Source: Bacteroidota bacterium (lineage in GTDB: Bacteria > Spirochaetota > Spirochaetia > JABMQR01). From it: DNA of 15,648 nt. The stretch covers positions 1-15,648 of the forward strand of contig JABMQR010000067.1 of the NCBI GenBank assembly GCA_013202335.1. Reading direction: 5' to 3'. Below are positions 14,243-15,648 of the stretch, in pieces (position 1 is the first letter of the stretch; every line of letters starts with the position of its first letter). The position numbers and the translations under genes were made by a program. The notes under the pieces are model-generated. The model was not told where the DNA came from. It did no database searches and worked only from the letters and a program-made list of their open reading frames with translations.

Positions 14243-15359
14243 ATATATTATGAAGCCCCAGATTTAGATATTCTTTGAGTATCTGGACAGCTTTGGATTT
14301 ATACCCTTGCTCCAGATAACAGTTTGCAGCTTCTAAGTAAAGACGGTGATTTCTCGGATCTTTTCTGATCAGGCTTAGTATTTTGTCAATTGCATCAGAA
14401 TACTCACCTTTCGATTTATGAATCAAAGCCAGACCAAGAATTGCATAGTAGTCAAAACCAATATTAAGAGCTTTCATATAGAAATCTTCAGCCTTATCAG
14501 TCTGATTTAGTACACGGAAGGCATCGCCGGCTCTTGTGAGAATAACTTTATTATCAGGGTCAACCTGAAGAATTTTAAGCCAATATACGAGAGAACTCTC
14601 ATAATCACGCATACCGCGATAACAATCAGCTACACCAAATAATGCAAAGAAGTTTCTCGAATCTGTTTCCAATGCCTGCAGGAAATAGGTTAAACCTTTT
14701 GCAAAAGTTTTTAGTTTTCTATGACAGTTTCCAATGGAAGTTAATACTCTGATATCAACTGAATCGGGATTTTCTGCGTAGATTTTCTCCCAGTATAACA
14801 ATGCTGATTCAAATTCCTGAAAATCAAAATGCAGATGTCCCAAACCTATCAAAGCATATGCATTATGCTCGTTAATGGCCAGAACTCTCTCATAGGTTGC
14901 TTTTGATGTTTGGAAATCCTTTAGTTTTCGGTATGCGTCGGCAACCCGGGTAATAACCGTAACATTTTTCGGATCATGTTCCAGATAATTATTCCAGGCT
15001 TCAATTGCTGCAGGCAGTTGTTTCAATGCTTTGTAACAGTCCGCCAATCCAAAATATGCATAATTATTTCCAGGATAATAGGCCAGGCAAGTTGTGTAAA
15101 ACTTAATAGCATCCCGGTGTTTATGTTTTTTTCTGTATATATCCCCTAAACCAACAAGTGCATAGTTGTTCGTAGGATACATTTCAAGGATTTTCTGAAA
15201 AAGTTTTTCAGCTTCTGCTATGCGGTTTTCCTTTATGAGCTGATATCCCCGACGGGAAAGCTGAGATATTTCAGCAATTTCATCAGGTGGAAGAGAAATA
15301 TCTGCTTCTAATCCCAGGGGATTATCGAACAGGAATTCAAAATCATCGTTATTATTCAT
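14208..15359 (-). CDS. TPR-repeat protein
   Basis: The 383-residue product has no signal peptide or membrane segment and is almost wholly tetratricopeptide repeats. About ten 34-residue units run from residue 33 to the end, with Tyr/Ala/Leu-Gly positions (NNYALVGLGDIYRKK, NNYAYFGLADCYKA, NAYALIGLGHLHFD, NFFALFGVADCYRG). The N-terminus is short and acidic (NNNDDFEFLFDNP). Such proteins act as protein-binding scaffolds; the partner is unknown. The only strong Shine-Dalgarno (AGGAG) lies 16 bases before the ATG, further than normal, and no in-frame start lies between, so the start or its control is unusual. The end overlaps rlmN by 35 bases, giving a likely two-gene operon. Confidence 0.88.
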   Translation of the reverse strand: MNNNDDFEFLFDNPLGLEADISLPPDEIAEISQLSRRGYQLIKENRIAEAEKLFQKILEMYPTNNYALVGLGDIYRKKHKHRDAIKFYTTCLAYYPGNNYAYFGLADCYKALKQLPAAIEAWNNYLEHDPKNVTVITRVADAYRKLKDFQTSKATYERVLAINEHNAYALIGLGHLHFDFQEFESALLYWEKIYAENPDSVDIRVLTSIGNCHRKLKTFAKGLTYFLQALETDSRNFFALFGVADCYRGMRDYESSLVYWLKILQVDPDNKVILTRAGDAFRVLNQTDKAEDFYMKALNIGFDYYAILGLALIHKSKGEYSDAIDKILSLIRKDPRNHRLYLEAANCYLEQGYKSKAVQILKEYLNLGLHNIYVTTLIHKIES

Positions 15360-15385
15360 ACTCGTACTATTAGTTCTCCTGTCAG

Positions 15386-15422
15386 TATGCCGAATCTATT
15401 AAACTTAAGTAAATCTGGCATA
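15386..15422 (-). promoter_or_regulatory. Inverted repeat in the TPR gene leader
   Basis: TATGCC (15386-15391) and GGCATA (15417-15422) pair across 25 bases that contain the palindrome ACTTAAGT (15403-15410). On the - strand mRNA this hairpin ends a few bases before the AGGAG site, so it could influence translation of the TPR gene. The neighbouring GGCTATGCC can form a competing small stem. Confidence 0.35.
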
Positions 15423-15446
15423 GCCGATTCTCACACTTAGCTCTAA

Positions 15447-15476
15447 ATTATAGCACCTTTTTAGGGTTCATGAGAA
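15447..15476 (-). promoter_or_regulatory. Candidate promoter for TPR-rlmN
   Basis: A consensus -10, TATAAT (15452-15447), is preceded 18 bases upstream by a weak -35, TTCTCA (15476-15471). The leader to the ATG at 15359 would be about 80 bases and include the hairpin at 15386-15422. Confidence 0.4.
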
Positions 15477-15593
15477 GGGTAAAAGACTAAAACTCTTATT
15501 TGTCATAAAAAGTACCCATTTTCATGTTACTCTTTGCTGATATTAGTAGTTGCGATATTCTTAGGTAATTTTTTAATTTTTTTATAAAATCTG

Positions 15594-15622
15594 TTGATAC
15601 TAGTGCTTTACACAGTTATAGT
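15594..15622 (+). promoter_or_regulatory. Well-formed rightward promoter at the window edge
   Basis: TTGATA (15594-15599), a 17-base spacer and TATAGT (15617-15622) form a near-consensus sigma-70-type promoter. An A/T-only tract (about 15568-15590) upstream resembles an UP element. The transcribed gene lies beyond the window. AGTAT and ATACT arms (15627-15641) follow the -10. Confidence 0.55.
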
Positions 15623-15648
15623 GAAAGTATTAAAAGATACTATAGGGG

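Noticed and set aside
13725..14267. + strand open frame of 180 codons opposite rlmN
   Set aside because: Runs antisense to the well-conserved rlmN, is Ser/Arg/Pro-rich with no domain pattern; a shadow.
15464..15535. Tiny open frames in the TPR leader region
   Set aside because: Fewer than ten codons each, no conserved pattern.

Overview
The window looks like an AT-rich chromosomal segment of a free-living or host-associated spirochaete (Spirochaetota, Spirochaetales-like). This is inference. It rests on the blend of a Gram-negative-type envelope (SurA/parvulin foldase, periplasmic HtrA protease, lipoprotein, small outer-membrane barrel), AT-rich codon use, the style of the TPR and lipoprotein genes, and the gene order. 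No rRNA or other decisive phylogenetic marker is present.

Layout. (1) Positions 19-5180, + strand: a tight run of housekeeping and envelope genes, secG, a flavodoxin-like gene, a SurA-like parvulin, nusB, map, an HtrA/DegP-type protease and a phosphoribosyltransferase. Gaps are short and there are two ATGA overlaps, so it is probably one transcription unit, ended by a strong hairpin terminator at 5231-5257. The theme is protein export, maturation and quality control. (2) Positions 5278-7094, - strand: a small signal-peptide-bearing barrel-like protein followed by a lipoprotein. The lipoprotein frame is cut by one in-frame TAA, after which 33 more protein-like codons follow. (3) Positions 7095-7386: a divergent promoter region with two good sigma-70-type promoters and two inverted repeats. 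(4) Positions 7387-9952, + strand: folD, miaB and a LapA-like membrane protein, overlapping or abutting. (5) Positions 9953-10769: a graveyard of mobile DNA. It holds a frameshifted IS200/IS605 tnpA remnant with its end hairpin, a scrambled tyrosine-recombinase N-terminus and several strong palindromes. (6) Positions 10770-13160, + strand: an SDR oxidoreductase that looks richer in GC, then a two-gene module made of an unrecognised 187-residue soluble protein overlapping a six-TM protein with a C-terminal LuxR-type DNA-binding domain. (7) Positions 13175-15359, - strand: a TPR-repeat protein whose end overlaps the start of rlmN. The right edge (15594-15622) carries a well-formed rightward promoter behind an AT-rich tract, pointing at a gene outside the window.

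Most of the window is conserved core genome. The points worth a second look are the TPR leader, the interrupted lipoprotein, the mobile-element debris with nested palindromes, and the unknown-plus-membrane-LuxR pair. The pair is the best candidate here for an undescribed regulatory system.
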